Origin: Siderastrea siderea
Taxonomy: Eukaryota > Cnidaria > Anthozoa > Scleractinia > Rhizangiidae
Direction of reading: 5' to 3'
Assembly: GCA_964030785.1 (NCBI GenBank)
Contig: OZ034971.1
Location: 42,362,804-42,426,803, forward strand
Length of the DNA stretch: 64,000 nucleotides
Numbering within the stretch: position 1 is the stretch's first letter; each line of letters begins with the position of its first letter. Below are positions 34,750 to 46,455 of this stretch, one piece after another. The notes below the pieces were generated by a model, which had not been told where the DNA came from, ran no database searches, and saw only the letters and a program-made list of their open reading frames with translations. The position numbers and the translations under genes are program-made.

Positions 34750-35510
34750 CCCACTAGGAGTAATTAGCCCAGGAAGAGACTTCACCTGGTTTTTTGGGGG
34801 GATAGCCATGTCAAAACTGTAGAGTTGAGTTGAATTTTTGTCCTTAACTGCTGTGACTGCTCTTTCAGCATTCCATCTTGTCACATCCTCAAGTGAGTAT
34901 GCCTGGAAGGCCACTGGATTTGCTGCAGTGCCTGAAGTTTTGAATAACGACACAGAAAACATCAATCAGGCGTGGAAGAAGTGAAAATTTATTTCTGGGG
35001 TTTCAACCTCCCTTTATTTTGACCTCTAACTCATTCATTCCTTACCTTCTTAAAGTGCTCTTTTACTCTCATGGGCTCTTGTTATCATTTGGGTTGGACT
35101 TCAGGATGAAACAATACTTTCCCTTTGACTTAATACACTGTACAATTACCAGGGATACATCAGGCCAGGTGCAACAAGAAACATTCTAAGGAAGAGGACC
35201 CTCGCACACACCTGACCATAAGCAACGTGATGCCACCGTTCATAAATGTGACCGGTGAAAGTGTAGATATGAATGACCGGTGCGTCCTGTATGCAGGCCA
35301 AGTGCTTCCTCTGCTGTGGCCATATGGTTGAAATCATGTCTTCCCTAAATAGGGTCAAACCTAGAGAGTCCTTTGCCTCCCATGACAGGTCACCTTCTTT
35401 CCTCTGGTCTGGCATCTGCAGTGCCTCATCATTTCGTGTTTGGTGACAGCTTTCCTCTCAGCATCCTCAGTCGTAATGGAAACACTCTCCATTTTCAGCT
35501 GTTTCAACAC
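34750..35510 (-). pseudogene. Array blocks a, b and c, copy 4
   Basis: The ORF 34965-34747 contains ANPVAFQAYSLEDVTRWNAE, the clearest version of the FQAYLLE-RWN motif. The ORF 35415-35146 has LGLTLFREDMISTIWPQQRK and a HLACIQDAPVIHIYTFTGHI segment. A c anchor follows at 35383. Order and strand match the other copies. This copy is separate from the 14-32 kb array by the LINE fragment. Confidence 0.6.
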
Positions 35511-35519
35511 CCTCTATGG

Positions 35520-37535
35520 CAACTGTTGACTAAGATTTGAAAATAAACTCCCAGTAGTGACTGTTTGGCGAATTCTGCTTCTCATTTGGTGGTCTCCCAT
35601 GACTCTGTGTCATTATCCATACAAATCATACAGTGCGACTGTGAAGGGTTGTTCAACACTTTTAATTTTAACAAACCTCCCGCTTCTTTGTTGTCACTGC
35701 ATTTACGCTCTCGCTCATGGAAGCTGACATCGAATTTCTCTTCTTTTACTCTCTCTTCTCACTTTCTTTGCGTGAGTGTAGAAACTTAATCACGTTTTTT
35801 ACAGCGAAGCAAAGGGCCTCAAAGGAAACATGTCAATACTTTCAGACCCAGAAACCAATCATCATTTTGCAAAAAAACCAATCAGCAACCACCTCTTAGC
35901 TTGGCGCTTCGCTCGGTCACTTGACATGTGCTTTGAGCTTTGGTTACTTTTGGATCGAAACATAAAAATTGTGGACTGCAGAGGGAACAATGTGATGAGC
36001 ATTGGTATGGCTATAAACCAATCCTTTTGCAAAAATGATCAATCAACGACTACCTTAGCTTGATGCATCATGTGGCGTCTGACACAGTTGTAAATCAAGA
36101 GCCATTGACTGAAACTACCTATATGGATAGGGTTGTATTGACGAATGCTCTGTAATCATATTACTCTAAATCAGCAGAGTCAACTTACCTCTGCAGGTGA
36201 GCAAGGTTATAGGTTTTGTGACAAAGACAAACATGTCCTTTTTAAATTAAAGCTTTAAAGTGTGGCTCACTATAGCTATACCTTTTTTAACTAGCCTTTT
36301 TAACACAGCGGTTTTCTTTAAGGTGGCTCCCTATAGTTTTATGACCACGTGCACGCTGATGGTGTGAGCTGTAGTAATCTGCGCACGCTCGCAGAAAATC
36401 GTAAGAGGACATTTTATGACGTCAGCATAGCCAAAAATCAAAGTGAACAATGAATTTTCTCGCGTTTCCTTTGGTGACTTTTTTTTTAATTTTGCACATT
36501 TTGAGATACTAACGCTACCTTCCACATACTATTTTTTGGAAAAATTCTGTCAGAGCAATTCAGTTTAATGGTCAAAACTAAAAAATCACATGATATCGGT
36601 GAAACCGTCTGAATGACCCCATATTTGTTCCCCTGCAAAATGTTAGTAAAAATCATTTTCACAAGATAGGAAAGTTTAAAAAATTTCACCGAGGAAAAAT
36701 CAAAATATTAAACAGTAAAGATGAATTAATGGAAAATATCCGTCATTCTTTAGACTTTTTGTTGCCGTGACAATGGCCTATGTCTAAGAAGCAAAAACTG
36801 AAAGATAAGTGTAATTATGTTGGTAATCTTACTGGCAAATTTCAGGAACAAAGATTGCAAGACAACAGAACTAGGGTTTCTTTAGTAACTCTTGCCAGTT
36901 CGTATAGTCACTTTTGTAAAAACTCTAGGGAGCCACCTTAATTTAGTTTGTCAGTGTACGTTTTGCCAAGGCAGTCAAGAAATCCGAGAAAGTGTGGTAC
37001 CATCAAAGAATTGCAAGACACAGAACCTTCCCTCGTGAAAACGTGGATTCATGAGAATGTACTATATAATCTTAGTTCCTACTGAGTCTTTGAGTTTTTA
37101 GTAGCTCCATTTTTTATGTTTGACAGCACTAGGCTATAAAAGCAAAACTGAACAAAGACCATCTTAAAGAAGTGTCTTTCCTCATAAGACGCACGAAACC
37201 AACAGACTAACAGGTACATTAGTGACTTTGCAGAGCAAACTGAATTGCCCAACTTAAAAACATACTTGATTCTAAAAACTGTCCAAAGCTAAAAGTGTAA
37301 TACATTATGAATAGCTACGTTGTAATTGAAATTTAAAATGCAATCATGAATACATTGCCATTGAGCTACTCGTTGTTGATTGTTGTCCGGAAATCCCTTA
37401 GTTTTATTGTGTTGTTGGTCGAAACTCTTCTGTCTCCCTAAAAAATATGTGGGCCTGTTGCACGGTTTTGGTAACAAACTGTGAATCTTATTGGATGGAT
37501 TGTTAACAACTGATACATTTAGCAATCGACTAAGT
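35520..37535. other. No gene seen
   Basis: AT-rich with short ORFs only. Direct repeats of AACCAATC...TTGCAAAAA type near 35850-36040 may be a small local duplication. Nothing else supported. Confidence 0.45.
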
Positions 37536-37539
37536 TGAG

Positions 37540-37866
37540 AGACTTTTGATGAAAAAGTGCGCCATGATAAAGCTCTCGAGACGTACCAAGCGGCTTATGC
37601 CAAATACACTCGCGACCGCACCAAACTTCTCGACTGAATTGCTACTAACTCAAAAATAAAGGAGGAAGCCAATCAAAACTTCACCAACACTGATTATGCC
37701 TTCAAACTCTACAACCAGGCACACCCTGACGAACAAGTTATACCACCAAAAGAGCCCAAGTTCTCAGATTTCTATCAACCAAGTGAGCAGCAGAAAAAAT
37801 GGTGAACTCATTTTTGTGGGTGCCGGGGCTCTTGCTCTGGGATACGCAGCCTTCCGGTTCCTTTGA
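37540..37866 (+). pseudogene. Small Polinton-type membrane protein, broken
   Basis: A plus-strand frame from about 37549 reads helical, charged sequence (ALETYQAAYAKYTRD). An in-frame TGA at about 37637 interrupts it, then it continues FTNTDYAFKLYNQAHPDEQV to about 37800. A one-base change in an A-run near 37795 shifts the frame, after which GELIFVGAGALALGYAAFRF forms a C-terminal hydrophobic segment ending at 37865. It sits just 5' of the integrase. I infer a small virion or membrane protein of the element; family unknown. Confidence 0.45.
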
Positions 37867-37898
37867 ACTTTTTTTAACATCATCATGATAGTCAAGCG

Positions 37899-38890
37899 AT
37901 GGACGCCAAACTCACAAAGATATACTACAGCACCGGGGGATACTGGAAAGGTATTGCCGCGATAAAAAATTATCCGAAGCCGCCAAGGTACAAGAAGAAA
38001 CCGCAAAAAAATGGCTGATCAAGCAAGCGCTATGGCAGATCTACCTTCCTGCACCACGATACGTTCCTCGCCCAAAATTCGAAGTTTCTTCTCCTAACGC
38101 AGTACACCAGGCTGACCTTCTTTTTTTGCCACACGACAAACTGCCACGTGGGCGCAAAGTTTACAAATACGCGTTGACTGTTGTTGATGTTGCCAGCCGT
38201 TACAAAGAGGCCGAGCCTTTGACCTCCAAAGATTCAACTGAGGTTGCAAAAGCTTTTCAGACAATTTACAGGCGAAGCGCGCTAGAATGGCCACAGACGC
38301 TGCAAGTTGACCCCGGGAGAGAATTTATGGGAGCTGTTACCAAAGAAATAAAAAATCACAAAACTTATATTAGGCGCGGGCGTGTTGACATTCACAGAGA
38401 TCAAGCCATTGTTGAACGTTTCAACCGCACACTGGCAGAGCGCCTGTTCGGTTACCAGTACGCCGTTGAAATGCGACTCCCTGAGGGTGAGCGGTCCACT
38501 GCGTGGGTGAAAAGGCTTCCTCAAGTTGTTGCCGCTCTGAACAATGAGGTAACAAGCCTTACCGGCAAGAAACCCGCCGTTGCCATCAAAGAAAAAGATG
38601 TTTCTGCAAAGCCATCGACACCTTATTCGAGGCCTGTTGGGCAAAGGGAAAAAAAGCTCCCCTCTCTCGTTAATGTGCGCTATCTATACCAACCTGGCGA
38701 GCTTGAAGGTGGTGTAAAAAGAGCCGCAGATCCAATCTGGTCTTTGAAAATTTACAGCATTGAAAGATCTTTTACAAAACCAAATCAACCCGTTCTCTAC
38801 TATTTGCCCGACGGTCCCAAACGCGGCTTCGTGCATGAAGAACTGCTGGTTGTCCCTCCAAACACACAGTTACCCCCCGAGCAACTTTAA
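37899..38890 (+). pseudogene. Retroviral-type integrase of a Polinton-like element (element 2)
   Basis: It starts at ATG 37899. A single-base loss in an A-run at about 37965 shifts the frame, after which it is open to TAA at 38888-38890. The catalytic core keeps all three acidic residues: D in HQADLLFLP (near 38110), D in QVDPGREF (near 38310) and E in VERFNRTL (near 38415). The C-terminal ~80 residues form a small beta-rich region ending GFVHEELLVVP, without the clear chromodomain seen in the integrase at 48.6 kb. Integrases of this type join element ends to host DNA. Its stop overlaps the 3' end of the convergent polymerase gene by about 20 bp. Confidence 0.8.
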
Positions 38891-41800
38891 AACTTCGGCA
38901 TCTAACTCTCTTAGTTCATCATCTGTTAAAGTAGGCCATATAGGCATGTTGGTGTACCCGTAAGCTTTTGTATGGATACCATCGTCACCTATCCATCGCT
39001 TTGAATCAAATGGCGAAAGCGAAATTTTGTTTAGATGCATGCCATAGATCTCATGTCCCCCGCTTCGAAGAATGTTCATTCCATGCCATAGCTTCTCCGT
39101 CCCAAAAAGCGTTTCCTTGTACTGTTCATGCATTATTCGTTTCTTTACAACACTCTTTTTTACACCCTTTGCTTTTTTGATATTTTTTTCGTCTGCCTTC
39201 AAGATAGAGTACATTTTCGGTCCCAGACACACACACTCTGCTATGGGGGTTCCGGCACATTCGTCTTTCATTTTACCCAAGACCTTTTTGTTGGCATTTG
39301 AGTAAAGTGGATGCTCCTTCGGGTAGTCGCTCGTATCACATAGATTTTTGTTTGTTTCGATGTCTTTGTAGACGTCATCCGTTTCAATCTCAAGCAGAAG
39401 GCTGTCGGTGTCTGTGTACAAGAGCTCACACTTTTGGTCCAACACCCTGTGCACGCGCTTCAGTTTCGTGCCCTGCTTCAGATAAAACTGCAAGTTTCTG
39501 TAATGCACGACATAGTTGCTTTTGTCCTCAAGTGTCAGCAGCAGCTTCTCGCTGTCTGGCGGTTTCAGATCCAGGTCTTTTGTCAACCTCTTTTGGTAGT
39601 CCGACATACATTCTTTTTTCACGACCTTTTTCTCCGGCGCCAGGGGATAGCTGTTGTGTTGCTCATGCAGTTCTGCTGGATATTCAAGATCCACCTCAAG
39701 AATCCATCCATTCTTTGCGTTTTCTTTTTTCTTAATGATGTCTTCCTCAGTGGGCATAACACGTTTCTATTTAAAATCTCTTTTCGGGAATGGCTTGCTC
39801 ATTGCCCATCCGTAAAGGTTGTTCGCGTCGAGATACATGATGTATTTGTTCGGTTTGCTGGGGTCATAGTCCGGTACTAGCGGGTTGTTTGCCTTGGCGT
39901 ATCTCTTGCTTACCATGGAGATTCCACCCCTCATTCCCCTTTCCATGAAGAGATGCATTTCAAGGTCTGTGAATAACTCAAGCTCGACCCCCGTCTTTTT
40001 CAAGAGCGAGTCCCAAGAAAGGCCTGGCGACGTGTAATAATGAGCCGGATCTAACCCGTACTGCTCTTGGCATAGGTTTCGGAAGTTCTCAAAAACATCC
40101 GCCAGCAGGGCGACATCCGTTTTCACGTAAAGATCGTGATAAACGCCCAGCGTTTTACATTGAAAAGTCTCCCAGACAGTCTGCGCGTGTGCGTACTCTT
40201 CGTCTGTTATGTGCTCCTCGTTCAGCTTGCTGTAAAACTTCTCTTTGTCCGGAAGCCTTGTCTCGCTAAATCTCCCCCATGAGTCCATGTACTCGTAAGG
40301 GTAGATCCCTTTTTTGTAAAGCAGGTCGCTGCCTTTTGAAATGGTTGATGTTATTTTCAATGACTCCTTTGGTGTTGCGCTTACAAGTGAATCAAGGCTT
40401 CCTTGCAAAAAGTTCAAGCTGTCGATGAAACACAGACCTCCGACTGAAAATGTTATATATTTCTCCATGTTGTTGGCGACGCATTTCACCTCTTTCTGCA
40501 GCTGTTACATCGCTTGCATTAAATGGTGTGCGTCGTAGCCCCTCAGGTTGTGGAATACAACTGGTATTTGGTAAGTCTTGGGATTTATACGCAGTTTCAG
40601 ATTGCATTCGTTATGCGCGGCTCCATGGTACCTACCCGTTATGTGGCAATGGTCTTTTACTGCGTCTATGAAGTTTTTCTGAAGTAAAGGGTTCCACAGA
40701 ACATACAATTTTCCTGTAATTGTGCTTCCAACTGGTATTTTTTGTCTGTTAATCTTTTTAGCCTAAGAATCCCCCATTGTTGTTCTTTCTGTGCTCTGTA
40801 AAAACATTTTTTGTGCCATTGACCCCTATAACTGCATTTTTCACTGCCTTCTTCACTAGCTTCTTCAATTTTCCAAACAGGTAAAGAGTCTAAGAATTCA
40901 TCTTTTATCAAACTTTTGTTACAAATATGGCAATCAGTTGCATTTTTGAATTTTTCCCAGTCTTCGGCCGTCATCACAATCGGCTTTGGTGCGGCCAAAC
41001 TCTCTCTTATTTTCACCTCTTCCTGCAGAATGTCACTTAAAAACGTTCCAACCGCGTTTTCGCCTCTGTAAACCTTTGACCCTGAAACTTCACCGTCGAT
41101 TCTCACAACCATGTAAGAATACCCGCATGCCTCATGCCATTCGGTATTCTCTGTGTAGTTTTTTTTCTTCCTCTCTGGCCCAAGCTCACAGCCTGGAATC
41201 TTTCTTACCAAAGCCTCAAAGTCCGCATATGTCACGTATGGCACCTTCATCTGTTTGTGATGATTTTGGAAATAAAGGGTGTTTTTCCCTTCCTCTGGCA
41301 TCTCGATCCTTGTCGGCCTACCATTCACTCCGTTGCAATATTTTTTGTGATTTTTCAGCAAGTCCGCTCTTGTGAAACCTGTTAAGCACATCATGCAGTA
41401 GTGTTTTGTGTTGCTGTTTTTGGTCTGATCGAAGAGCAAAGCGCTCACCCGTTTTACATAACAATAGTGTTGTTTTATCCCCGACTCAATTAACATCAGG
41501 TTTATCCGCGGCACCTCTGCTACTTTTCTGCTTATCCTGTGCACAATCACACAATTTTTTTCCCAGCCAAATACGTTTATTGCAAGGTTTTTGTTTTGAG
41601 CTTCAAGCTTGTCTATCTATTTTACCGGTGTTGGGAAATCGATTCCTTCGTAGTTAATGCCATCGTTAACCGGATATTTGCTAGGTCTTTGCGGGTTCTT
41701 TCCATCTTGTGGAGGAAATAAAGCAGCTCTGAGCGCCCACTTCAGGCATTCATTGTCTCTGTTTTGCACGTTGATTACTTTACTTGCAACCCAAAACTTA

Positions 41801-42011
41801 CTTTTACACCTTTTAACTTTTGGATTTCGTTTTCAATCAAATTAGTAAATTTTGCTTTCGTTTCCCATACCAACACTAAAAGATCTTTATTGTTAGGATT
41901 TTCTTCAGAAACAACCATTCTCCAAATACGGAGCCATTCCTGGAAAGTAGATTTGGATAATATACAGCTATTTCGAGAAACGTTGTGGGAAAAAAGCAAA
42001 AAACTGCACAA
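38870..42011 (-). pseudogene. Protein-primed DNA polymerase B of a second Polinton type, internally deleted
   Basis: Pieces at 42011-41775, 41773-40666 and 40708-38870 form one gene with frameshifts near 41773 and 40700 and nonsense codons at 41617-41619, 40505-40507 and 39767-39769. The N-terminal region has ECLKWALRAALFPP and a Cys-rich CMMCLTGF...HKKYC finger. An endonuclease VII-like HNH region (DHCHITG...HNECN) lies near 40650, motif A (LDANNLYG) near 39820 and motif C (LYTDTDSLL) near 39415. About 150 residues expected between the TKLKRVHRVL segment and motif C are missing near 39430, removing motif B. It lies tail-to-tail with the integrase. Confidence 0.8.
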
Positions 42012-42082
42012 GCCAATCCCGAAAGGTATTTTGGGATACGGTCAATGAATTTTAATAAGTCAATTGATACATTAAACCCGCG

Positions 42083-42981
42083 ATGCCTTGTCCGTACAGT
42101 GACGATCTTAGATGGCGAGCCATATGGATGAAGGAGTTTTTAGGTTATAGTGTAGATGATGTAGCGGCTACTTTATTCATGTCCCCAAGAACGGTGGAGC
42201 GCTATATTTCAAAATGCCTAAATACTGGCGAAGTAAAATGGGAGAAATTAGGGCAACCTTTGAATAGTTTTGCCATGCATCCACACGTGGAGTTCGTAAT
42301 TATGGAAGCTGTTCTTGAACACCCGGACAAAACTCTTGCAGAGATTGCCTACGATGTCTACGAACAGACAGGGTCAGAAAATGTTGTTTCCAGCATATTG
42401 CGGTATTTGAAACGGAATAGTTTCACCCGCAAAAAGGTTTTGGAAATACTCGCTTTACTATAATAGGGCTTTTTATTTTGCAAATTTGCATCATTTTCCT
42501 GGTGTGTCAATTTAAGCATGTTTTATCATTTTAAGCTGGCAAGAATTGCCCTTCAAAGATCTGAGGAAGCAAGAGTACTTTTCAGGTCCAATGTTTGTCT
42601 CCTGGATCCTGAAATGTTGGTGTTTTTGGACGAAAGCGGATTTGTAAGTATTCAATTGCTGTTTTACAACTTTTTGTACTCTTCAATTATTTTTCACAGA
42701 TCACAATTTTTTCGTCAACCTTTTACTTTTTTAGGACAAAAGACTTTCTCGCACCTATGGCTATAGTCTAGTCGGTAACAGAGCCACGGTCAAACGTCAG
42801 GCGCAGAACTGGGGACCGCGCATAACGGCCATACCCGTTATTTGTACGGAAGGAATGATAGAAGTGGGTATCTATCAGGGCAAGGTCGACGGGGCAAAAT
42901 TTGAAGAGTTTGAGGATCAAAAGCTCTGCCCTAACTTGCTTCCATTTAATGGCATCAATCCACGATCAGTGGTCATAATGG
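42083..42981 (+). pseudogene. Tc1/IS630-like transposase gene with introns, 3' part lost
   Basis: Exon 1 (42083-42436) encodes a helix-turn-helix DNA-binding domain (DDVAATLFMSPRTVERYISK). A likely 99-bp GT-AG intron (42437-42535) joins exon 2 (42536-42643), which ends in the FLDESGF motif holding the first catalytic Asp. A 91-bp intron (gtaagt...ttag) leads to exon 3 (42735-42981), which starts DKRLSRTYGYSLVGNRATVK and ends before gtaagc. All joins keep frame. The next exon with the second Asp (usually DN) is not recognisable: the sequence after 43148 reads poorly. Introns in such a transposase suggest a long-resident or host-adapted family. Confidence 0.65.
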
Positions 42982-43212
42982 GTAAGCATAAAATTTCTTG
43001 CAACATGTTACAATAGAGAACAGTGCTATATTTTCTTATACTAGGTCTTGTATCATTTGAATAGGAAATGGAGAAATTCCCTGTTTTCTTCATATTTTAA
43101 CCAGATGAATAGTTGGCAAGTGTTAAAAGTGTTATGCATTCCCTTAGATACTGTTGGTGTACATTGTTCTGGAGCAGGCCCTGTGGCTGTAACACTTTTG
43201 TTTGACCGTACA

Positions 43213-44519
43213 ATGTAATTGGTAATTTAATCAGCTCAGTGCATTCAGCTAGTGGCCACTCTATGCAAGGGGCAAAGACTTCAGAAGGGCTTATGGCAAG
43301 CTAGGGGAAGTGAAAGCTCTCTTGCTACCAAAGTTACCACTAATGGCCCTAACAGCTACTGTAAATGAAGCAAGTTTGGCATATATAGTCCAAAAACTTA
43401 ACATGGAAAATTTTTCACTCATTAAAGGTTCAAACAATAGAAGAAATATTTCCTATTCTGTTTCGAGACTTGATACATTCCAAGACAATGACCATGAACG
43501 AATGGAAATGGCTTTTGCGAAGTGTTTTCAACCAATAATTGAAGATCTCAAAGAAAATGGTATTTCTGCAGAGCGAGGGATTATATTTTGCTTCAGCCAC
43601 AGAGACTGCTGTGATGTTTATGAATGCTTTGAAAGGGAGCTATGTCAGCATATGTTTGACCTAGGTAAAAAGGAACGACTTGTTGAAATTTATGTCAAAA
43701 TTACAAGTGACTCCTGCAGGAAAAAAAATTCTCAGTTGCTTTTGGAATGGGGGTGAACTGCCCAGATATTCGCAAAGTAATACATTTCAGGGCACCTGCA
43801 TCACTGACAAGTTACATTCAAGAGAGTGGCAGAGCAGGTAGAGACAACCAGGCGTCCCAGGCCATTCTCTTTTTCTCTGCTAAAGGGTTTGGTGTTAGAA
43901 AAGCAAAAATAACTACAGTTGTAAAGCTGCCAATGAGAATAAATTGAAAGAACTTGAGGCAATGAAAGGGTATTGTGAAAATTCTGAGCTTTGCAGGCGA
44001 TTTTGTCTTTTAAAACGTTTTGATGATCTTGAAAAGGTAAAAGAAGAGTGCTCTATTTTAACAAAACATAAATGTTGTGACATTTGTTTGCCACTGTGTA
44101 AATGTGACGAATGTGTCAAGAAGTTACAACACCCGGTGAATCACACTCAACAGGCACAGTCCAAAAGTGCTATTAATATTCCTACTGGTAATTCCTCTGT
44201 TTGCAAAGAAACAGTAAAGAAAGCACTGCAAAATTACAAACACTCACTGAGTCAAGATGTCCTACTTGTTGGAAGTGATCTGTCAACTGGATTTTCCAAA
44301 GAGCTTATAGAACAGATTGTGGCAGTATTGGATTTCTATTTCGTAAGGGTTTATTGCTTCAATTATTGTGGATTTGGGAGCCCTGGAAAAATGTATTTGA
44401 GTCCTGAAAAAGTCCTGGAAAAGTCCTGGAAAATTGTTTGTGAAAAAGGGTACGAACCCTGTAATAATGTAGGACTCAATAATCTATGCTATTATTATCA
44501 TATGAAACTTAAGACTTAA
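43213..44519 (+). pseudogene. RecQ-like DNA helicase pseudogene, C-terminal two-thirds
   Basis: The sequence before 43310 is a decayed DEAH-box context (an altered DEAHCISEW reading followed by KDFRRAYGKLGEV). The ORF from 43310 has LMALTATVNEASLAYIVQKL (motif III region) and ERGIIFCFSHRDCCDVYECF. An A-run near 43720 shifts the frame before [18 protein letters not shown] and [11 protein letters not shown] (motifs V and VI). After 43944 a Cys-rich region continues (CCDICLPLCKCDEC). Motif I (Walker A) is missing. It unwinds DNA in relatives. This looks like a mobile-element-type RecQ rather than the host enzyme, because the flanks are all transposon DNA. Confidence 0.75.
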
Positions 44520-44595
44520 TTTAGTCCCCAACTTCATTTTCATCAGCAAGAAATGACAGGTTGCCATGGGCAAATTTTCTTCTTAGTGTTTTCAT

Positions 44596-45318
44596 TCACT
44601 TAAGCAGAGCACTAGCAGAGAGGTTTTGCACTGGTGACCTGGTGTGTGTTGGAAAGGCAGAATGTTTCCTTCCAGGAATGTACTCAAAGGCATCTTGTCG
44701 GAGAATATCATTTACCATTATCTGTAAATCCAATTCTCTACTCACTTTACTGTGGCTTAAAACTTGAGGGTGAACTTGACATTGGTTGTCAAAGTTCTGA
44801 ACTAGCAAGTTTGTGTTGTTTGATGATCTTGCACTGCATTGAGCACTTGTTGGATTGAGATTTTTTCCCATTCCATCCAGTTCGTCTTTGACACTGCGCA
44901 CTTCACTTTCTAACCGTCGGTCACATTCCATGTTATTTGCTCCTCCCTTTAAATTGACAAACCGTCCCCATTTCAGCTTCATGGCAAGTTGTGGAGGCAA
45001 GACTACCTTAATTAGGGCCAGATACTTGAATGACTCAAAGGCATACTTCATTCTGTTGAATTGGTTGTTGACTCTTGCTTTGAAAATAAGCATGGCTATC
45101 TTTCAAAACTTCTCCTCCCTATTCACATCGCCTTCTTTTATGGCGTCCTCATAATACTTAACAAGCATGCCAAGGAACAATAATGAACAGGCATAATTGT
45201 GGACAAAGTCCTCTGTTTCTTCAGAGGTCTCTTCAACATCTGAGGTTGATACAGAGCTTGCCTCACTTGTGGGGTCTGCTGAAGACAGCCAGGGTAGAAA
45301 GGAAGTGCTCGATTGCAC
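44596..45318 (-). pseudogene. DUF6589-like protein, C-terminal fragment
   Basis: The ORF 45318-45103 contains EETEDFVHNYACSLLFLGML and AIKEGD. After a stop and frame change the ORF 45093-44596 continues MLIFKARVNNQFNRMKYAFE, LPPQLAMKLKWGRFVNLKGG and CDRRLESEV. In the DUF6589 family, widespread in cnidarians, this corresponds to the region after the catalytic-like core (GDGxRxIRxWKxLLLxF, then RSRFVNxHGxxGxNIxCDLHxEHxN). The His-rich motif is degraded here. It converges on the RecQ-like pseudogene, 80 bp apart. Confidence 0.6.
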
Positions 45319-45344
45319 CCCTAAGGATAATCAAAACTGGCCTT

Positions 45345-45760
45345 AATACCCAGGGGGGCTACTCAATAAAGTTTCTTTGGGGGAGGCTCCGCCCAGAGGT
45401 TCAAACCCTTACCCTTTAACATACTATTTTTTACCAAAATGGTACCCCTTTCATATACCTAGAGCAAAATTGCACCCCTTTTTTGTACCTCAAGGATAAG
45501 CCAAAACAATAGTATTTCAGTTGTTCTGATTCAGTTGCATAGTCACTTCTGCCAAAATGTGATACCCTTTGATATACTTCGCTTTAGCCACCATTTCTTC
45601 CACTTTGCAGCTGATTGTGTGACCCTTTCGTATACTAAAATGGCAATTTTCCCTACCCTTTTACATACTATTAGCTTAAAAAAGACTCCCCTTTTGGGTG
45701 GAGCCTCCCCGTATAGCCCACTATAAGCATGGAGTACCCCCCCCCCCCCCGGGCCTCGAC
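45345..45760. mobile_element. MITE-like GGGG/CCCC-ended repeat
   Basis: Left sequence CCCAGGGGGGCTACTCAATA and right sequence ending near 45755 (GGAGTACCCCCCC...GGG) are inverted relatives. Both contain GGGGAGGCTCC-type cores. The interior repeats ACCCTTTNNTATAC motifs. No ORF. Confidence 0.5.
45740..45755. repeat. Poly-C run
   Basis: About 14 consecutive C residues at the right end of the MITE-like repeat. Confidence 0.9.
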
Positions 45761-45954
45761 ACCATATTTACTCGAAAGAGCACCCTGGCACTTATTTAAT
45801 AATATTTTTTGACTGATATTTATTTCCTTTCCTTTGTTTTGTTCAAATAGCATAGAAAGACTCAGTAAAATTAGTTTTTGAAGATCTGGCTCTTTCCAGA
45901 TCCAAATAAAACAACAACAGCAATAACAATCAGCATTAGCAATGTCAAAAAAAA

Positions 45955-46455
45955 TCAATAAGCATAGTGCTGTTGCTGGAGGGCGGTGTGCTTATTTATT
46001 GCTTTTAAATGCGGCAATGGCAGCACTCTTTCAAGGAAATAGTTTGTATAATTACTTGTTATAACAACACTACATTTGTTGCAGCTTTCATTCACATTTG
46101 GACACAAGGAAGCACTATGCCCTGGTGAATCGTTTCGCCCATCTCCACATAAACAAATCTCACTGTAACGTCCTAAAATTTCTTGAACTATTTTTTGCAT
46201 TTTCCCCCACACATCTTTGACAACTGGGATGGCACAGTTTGTTTGAAAATTTAAAAAACTAGTCTTGCTTATTATGCTCAAACCCAGGGCTTTGCATAGC
46301 AATTCAAACTTTGCAAAATTATTTCCAGACAAAACAATGGCAATTGCCATCATAGAGTCATTTAGAAAAACCTTACATTTACGGTTTTTGGTTATGATTT
46401 CTGATGACTCCCATTTGCCATAATGGCCTTTTGAACATCTCCACTCAATATCTAC
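45955..46455 (-). pseudogene. Transposase-like protein fragment (GDGRNDSPGH family)
   Basis: Reading from 46455 in one frame, a CSKGHYGKWESSEIITKNRK start continues into IVLSGNNFAKFELLCKALGL and CGDGRNDSPGHSA before the sequence diverges to a Ser/Asn-rich end. The GDGRNDSPG motif and SGNN-K-LLxKxLGL are hallmarks of a large cnidarian and fish transposase-like family, perhaps Kolobok-related (unsure). The fragment begins exactly where the third Polinton-like block ends (46452), so that block may have inserted in or recombined with it. Confidence 0.55.

Noticed and set aside
39298..39880. Plus-strand ORFs of 145 and 148 codons
   Set aside because: Shadows of the second polymerase; no motif of their own.
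43148..43225. Fourth exon of the Tc1/IS630-like transposase (a DTVGVH reading after a cttag acceptor)
   Set aside because: The expected second Asp context is not matched beyond two or three residues, so not annotated as an exon.
45720..45760. G-quadruplex or telomere-like tract
   Set aside because: A single poly-C run at a MITE end does not form repeated G-tracts.
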